From positions 1-64,000 of the forward strand of contig MNUR01000008.1 of NCBI GenBank assembly GCA_001871115.1: a DNA stretch of 64,000 nt. The letters run 5' to 3'. This stretch comes from Elusimicrobia bacterium CG1_02_56_21. GTDB taxonomy: Bacteria; Elusimicrobiota; Elusimicrobia; Elusimicrobiales; UBA9959. The notes beneath the pieces were generated by a model. That model searched no databases, was not told the DNA's origin, and was given only the letters and a program-made list of their open reading frames with translations. Positions 60,638 through 64,000 of the stretch are shown one piece after another. Position 1 is the stretch's first letter, and each line of letters starts with the position of its first letter. The position numbers were made by a program, and so were the translations under genes.

Positions 60638-62329
60638 TCACGGCCTGGTCAGTTTCTTGTATTTAATCCGGTGAGGGGTGTCGGCGGCTTTGCCCAGGCG
60701 GGCGTGCCGGTCGGCCTCGTACTCGGAGAAATTGCCTTCGAACCAGGCAACTTTGCTGTCCCCCTCGAAAGCCATGATATGGGTGGCTATGCGGTCCAGG
60801 AACCAGCGGTCATGGCTGATGACCACGGCGCAGCCGCCGAAGTTTTCCAGCGCTTCTTCCAGGGCGCGCATAGTGTTCACGTCCAGGTCGTTAGTGGGCT
60901 CGTCCAGGAGCAGCACATTGCCGCCCTCTTTGAGCATCACGGCCAGGTGAACGCGGTTGCGCTCTCCGCCGGAGATATTGGAGACCTTTTTCTGCTGGTC
61001 CTGCCCGCTGAAGTTGAAGCGCGCTACATAGGCGCGGGAATTAACTTCCAGCTTGCCGAGCTTCACTATATCCAGGCCGCCGGAGATCACTTCCCAGACA
61101 TTCTTTGCCGGGTCCAGTGTGGAGCGATGCTGGTCGGAATAGGCCAGCTTTACGCTGTCTCCGACCCTGAATTCTCCCGAGTCCGGCTTTTCCTCGCCGG
61201 TTATCATCTTAAACAGGGTGGTCTTGCCGGCGCCGTTGGGCCCGATGATGCCGACTATGCCGCCGGGCGGCAGAGAGAAACTGACATTGTCCAGCAGCAC
61301 CTTGTCGCCGAAGGCCTTGGTGACGTTCTTGGCCTCTATGACCAAGTTGCCCAGGCGCGGACCCGGCGGGATGAAGATCTCCAGGTCCTTGCCCAGTTTC
61401 TCGCCGCTCTCGCCCAGCAGGTTCTCGTAGGCGGTGATGCGGGCCTTTGACTTGGCCTGGCGGGCCTTCGGGTTCATCCTTATCCAGTCCAGTTCCCGTT
61501 TTAAGGTCTTCTGGCGCTCGCTCTCGGATTTTTCTTCGTGGCGCAGGCGCTCTTCCTTCTGCTCCAGCCAGGAAGAGTAATTGCCCTTCCACGGTATACC
61601 CTGGCCGCGGTCCAGCTCCAGTATCCAGCCGGCCACATTGTCGAGGAAATAGCGGTCATGCGTTACGGCGATGATAGTGCCTTTATATTGCTTGAGGTGA
61701 TGCTCCAGCCAGGCCACGGCCTCTGCGTCAAGATGGTTAGTGGGCTCGTCCAGCAGCAAAATGTCCGGCTCCTGCAGGAGCAGCCTGCACAGCGCTATGC
61801 GGCGCTTTTCTCCGCCGGAAACGTTCTTTACCAGCGTGTCGGGCGGCGGGCAGCCGAGCGCGTCCATAGCCAGCTCCAGGCGGGAATCCACGTCCCAGGC
61901 GTTCAGGGCGTCTATTTTCTCCTGCACCTTGGACTGGCGCTCAATCAGCGCGTTCATCTTCTTGTCGTCCATCGGCTCGGCCAGTTTTTCGCTGATCTCG
62001 TTATATTCCTTCAGCGCGGCCATCGCCTCCGGCAGGCCTTCTTCGGCTATCTGGCGCATGGTTTTTTCCGGGTCCAGCCTGGGCTCCTGCTCCAGCAGGC
62101 CCACGGTATAGCCGGGTGAAAGCACGGTCTCGCCGCGGATATCGTCGTCGAGGCCGGCCATGATGCGCAGCAGGGAACTTTTGCCGGAGCCGTTCAGGCC
62201 CAGCACCCCTATCTTGGCGCCGTAATAATAAGAGAGGTAAATGTCCTTCAGCACGGCTTTCTTGTCGTAGATCTTGCTGACGTCTACCATAGAGAAAATC
62301 ACTTTTTTATCGTCTTTAGTTTCAGCCAT
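60638..62329 (-). CDS. ettA: ABC-F translation factor EttA
   Basis: 563 residues, two ABC domains: Walker A GLNGSGKSSLLR and GPNGAGKTTLFK, signatures NVSGGEKRRIALC and NISGGERNRVHLA, Walker B LLLDEPTNHLD and LLLDEPTNDLD. The arm and linker (DWIRMNPKARQAKSKARITA) between them is the PtIM that reaches the ribosomal P site. It matches EttA in length and start (IFSMVDVSKIYDKKAVLKDI). EttA gates the first peptide bond according to ADP/ATP level. Confidence 0.95.
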   Translation of the reverse strand: MAETKDDKKVIFSMVDVSKIYDKKAVLKDIYLSYYYGAKIGVLGLNGSGKSSLLRIMAGLDDDIRGETVLSPGYTVGLLEQEPRLDPEKTMRQIAEEGLPEAMAALKEYNEISEKLAEPMDDKKMNALIERQSKVQEKIDALNAWDVDSRLELAMDALGCPPPDTLVKNVSGGEKRRIALCRLLLQEPDILLLDEPTNHLDAEAVAWLEHHLKQYKGTIIAVTHDRYFLDNVAGWILELDRGQGIPWKGNYSSWLEQKEERLRHEEKSESERQKTLKRELDWIRMNPKARQAKSKARITAYENLLGESGEKLGKDLEIFIPPGPRLGNLVIEAKNVTKAFGDKVLLDNVSFSLPPGGIVGIIGPNGAGKTTLFKMITGEEKPDSGEFRVGDSVKLAYSDQHRSTLDPAKNVWEVISGGLDIVKLGKLEVNSRAYVARFNFSGQDQQKKVSNISGGERNRVHLAVMLKEGGNVLLLDEPTNDLDVNTMRALEEALENFGGCAVVISHDRWFLDRIATHIMAFEGDSKVAWFEGNFSEYEADRHARLGKAADTPHRIKYKKLTRP

Positions 62330-62399
62330 TATATTATCCTTAATACCGCGTTTGTTCTTGTTATTATCCCAAAATTAGGGGCTGTCTGAACGCGGCTTT

Positions 62400-63155
62400 T
62401 TATTTCACGTTTTTAAGTATGACATAGCCGCCGGGCCCGAAAGCCGGGGTTTTGGCTCCCATGGCCTTGAACACCTGCGTATCGAGCGCCCAATAGGGCT
62501 CGTACCATTGCCGGTCCACGTCGAAGACCAGGACGCGGCGGGTCTTTTCGTCGTAGGCGCCCACAGGGGAGATATGCGGGAAGGGGCCGCCCGGCGCCCC
62601 GGTCAGGATGTCCTGCGTAAAATGAAGCAGCATGATATTGTCAGGGTTGCGCTCGTTCTCGCCGAGGGCTTTCCTGAACCTTTCCAGCGCCAGGGCCGAC
62701 TTCGCGTTTACCGTTACGCTGCTGGCAGAAAAACCTTCAGCGCCGTAAGCCGACCCGGCTTCTGCCGCCCCCGCGGCCAGCTGGTCCAGGGTCAGGCCGC
62801 GCCTGCCGTCAGCTCCGGCCTCGCTCACCAGCCCGGCCCAGTTAAACCCAGCAACCTTCGCTACAAGCTTTTCCGCCGCTATATTTTCCTCTTCATCCCC
62901 GCGCTGGCGGCGGGAATTGAATAGAGCGTTAAGAGCCATAGAGACGGAAGCTGCGGAGCACGAAGCGGAAGTTTCCTGCGGCACATAGAAAGAAGCCAGG
63001 GCCCAGTAATCGTAAGCCGGCACAGCCGGGTTCCTGAAATAAGCGTTGTCGAGGGTAATAGGCACCGCCACGGCCCCGCCGGCCGGGGCGTATTTCCAGG
63101 TTTCGCCGCGCGCAGGCGGACAGGCAAGAATTAAAAGGCAGAAAAATATCTTCAT
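62400..63155 (-). CDS. Secreted phytochelatin-synthase-like cysteine protease
   Basis: 251 residues with a signal peptide (MKIFFCLLILACPPARG). Papain-like fold of the phytochelatin synthase N-domain: FYVPQETSASCSAASVSMAL with catalytic C66, FPHISPVGAYDEKTRRVLVF with H194 and D212 (FDVDRQWYEPYW). Plant and some bacterial relatives transfer or cleave gamma-Glu-Cys from glutathione; bacterial half-length forms mainly hydrolyse glutathione or have unknown substrates. Export to the periplasm suggests a hydrolase. 10 bases after the MFS gene. Confidence 0.85.
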   Translation of the reverse strand: MKIFFCLLILACPPARGETWKYAPAGGAVAVPITLDNAYFRNPAVPAYDYWALASFYVPQETSASCSAASVSMALNALFNSRRQRGDEEENIAAEKLVAKVAGFNWAGLVSEAGADGRRGLTLDQLAAGAAEAGSAYGAEGFSASSVTVNAKSALALERFRKALGENERNPDNIMLLHFTQDILTGAPGGPFPHISPVGAYDEKTRRVLVFDVDRQWYEPYWALDTQVFKAMGAKTPAFGPGGYVILKNVK

Positions 63156-63165
63156 GTGGTTTTTT

Positions 63166-64000
63166 CTAATACGGGGTTAAAGGCTGAACCTGCGGCGAAG
63201 TAGCGGGCTTGCGCTTCCCGTCGTCAATAGCCAGGGCCGTGAATAAACTGGCCACCGAAAGCAGAGAAGCCGCCATGAACACCGCTTTATAGCCGTAAGC
63301 CGCCCAGAGCAGGCCGCCGGCCGCGGGAACGCTCATCGAGAGAGCGTGGTCCAGGGTGACGCCCAGCGAGATCGTGGGGGAAAGGTCGGCTTTGCTCTCA
63401 ACTATCTTATTGAGATAGGTAGTCCGCGCAATACGCGCGGCGAACATCAGATTATCCAGGATAAAAAGAAAATAGAGCAGCGGCCTGAAAGCCGAGAAAG
63501 CGAAACCGGCGCAGACCCCGAACAAAATAACGGAGTCGGCGGCGAGCATTTTGCGCTCCCCGACCTTGTCCACCAGCGCCCCGAAAGCCTGCCTGAAAAC
63601 CACGCCCGCCGCGGCGGCGATAAGCGCCAGCGCGGCCATCAGCCCCGGGCTGGCCCCGTAAACCGTGACCAGGACCCAGGGCGCGAAAGTGAGGAAGATC
63701 TGCTTGCGCGCCCCGAAAATAATATTGAGCAGGTAATACCACTTATATTTCCACCTGAACACAAAGCGCTTGTTGCCGGGCGCGGTTTCCTCCCCGCTCT
63801 TTCCCATCCGGGCGAACATAAAAGCCGATACCACCGAAGCTATGGCCGCCGCGAAGAAAGACCAGCGGTAAATTGAAGGCCCCGCTATTTTTGCCACGGC
63901 CCAGACAAAACCCGCTCCGGAGATGGCCGCAAAATTAGTCATACCGCTAATCTGGCCCAGCCGCCGGCCATGGCCGCCCTCTTTAGCGAAGCGCAGGCCC
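63166..64000 (-). CDS. Major facilitator superfamily transporter, N-terminus beyond the window
   Basis: The frame is open to the right edge, so the N-terminal part is missing; the first Met in view (63942) is internal. Sequence before it (LRFAKEGGHGRRLGQISG) matches the MFS loop 2-3 region. Seen: helices such as WSFFAAAIASVVSAFMFARM, FLTFAPWVLVTVYGASPGLM, AALALIAAAAGVVFRQAFGA, DKVGERKMLAADSVILFGVC and AVFMAASLLSVASLFTALAI. Substrate unknown. Possibly functions with the phytochelatin-synthase-like protein. Confidence 0.82.
   Translation of the reverse strand, partial: GLRFAKEGGHGRRLGQISGMTNFAAISGAGFVWAVAKIAGPSIYRWSFFAAAIASVVSAFMFARMGKSGEETAPGNKRFVFRWKYKWYYLLNIIFGARKQIFLTFAPWVLVTVYGASPGLMAALALIAAAAGVVFRQAFGALVDKVGERKMLAADSVILFGVCAGFAFSAFRPLLYFLFILDNLMFAARIARTTYLNKIVESKADLSPTISLGVTLDHALSMSVPAAGGLLWAAYGYKAVFMAASLLSVASLFTALAIDDGKRKPATSPQVQPLTPY

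Overview
The window is 64 kb of GC-rich (about 58-60%), densely coding chromosomal DNA from a Gram-negative (diderm) bacterium. A type IV pilus secretin operon, HldD (LPS heptose synthesis), two O-antigen-ligase-like proteins and many signal-peptide proteins support this. The gene mix (side-by-side F-type and V/A-type ATPases, a bacterial SWIB-domain protein, receiver proteins with an unusual GGDD[FY] output domain, NifU/NifS, ATP-type PEP carboxykinase) fits a deep, little-studied lineage. My best guess is Elusimicrobiota, which is an inference and not proven by anything here.

Layout. 0-7 kb: an incomplete TolB/FlgO-like protein, several two-component proteins, a UvrD helicase and a Nudix hydrolase. 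6.8-13.5 kb (minus): an AlaX-like tRNA-editing protein, a tetrapyrrole-methylase-fold enzyme, a secreted unknown, a phospholipase D/cardiolipin synthase and two tandem O-antigen ligase/TPR proteins. 13.6-18 kb (minus): pilMNOPQ. 18-21 kb: a Gfo/Idh/MocA-type protein, a membrane protein, a 57-residue protein and a UbiE-like methyltransferase. 21-29.6 kb (minus): a V/A-type ATPase operon (G-C-I-K-F-E-A-B-D). 29.7-38.1 kb (minus): an F-type ATP synthase operon (Z-I-a-c-b-delta-alpha-hldD-gamma-beta-epsilon). 38-46.4 kb: a triple-receiver GGDEF-like protein, a serine protease, a SWIB protein, pckA, an aminotransferase, tRNA-Cys and a PAS kinase. 46.4-51.7 kb: a secreted unknown, a 4Fe-4S protein under an Rrf2 regulator, a hybrid kinase and a MORN protein. 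51.7-55 kb: tRNA-CAU, a DUF4097-like protein, nifS and nifU. 55-60 kb: a four-gene operon with a radical SAM/SPASM enzyme. 60-64 kb: an ACT protein, EttA, a phytochelatin-synthase-like protein and an MFS transporter cut by the window edge.

The most exciting candidate is the operon at 55.1-59.8 kb. A radical SAM/SPASM enzyme with an N-terminal PqqD-like (RiPP-recognition) region lies next to a signal-peptide membrane protein whose C-terminus holds nine cysteines at exact four-residue spacing (Ala-Cys-His-Ser/Asp/Gly repeats). This looks like a maturase and its membrane-anchored repeat substrate.

Two non-coding patterns also stand out. One is a family of dispersed, strongly structured intergenic elements (41.3-41.6 kb, 53.9-54.2 kb, 25.6-25.7 kb); two copies share a stem with a compensatory base-pair change. 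The other is a set of short AATCGGGA- or GAGGATTGGA-type repeats placed right after stop codons, even inside operons. Several promoters put the predicted transcription start on or beside the start codon, suggesting leaderless mRNAs.
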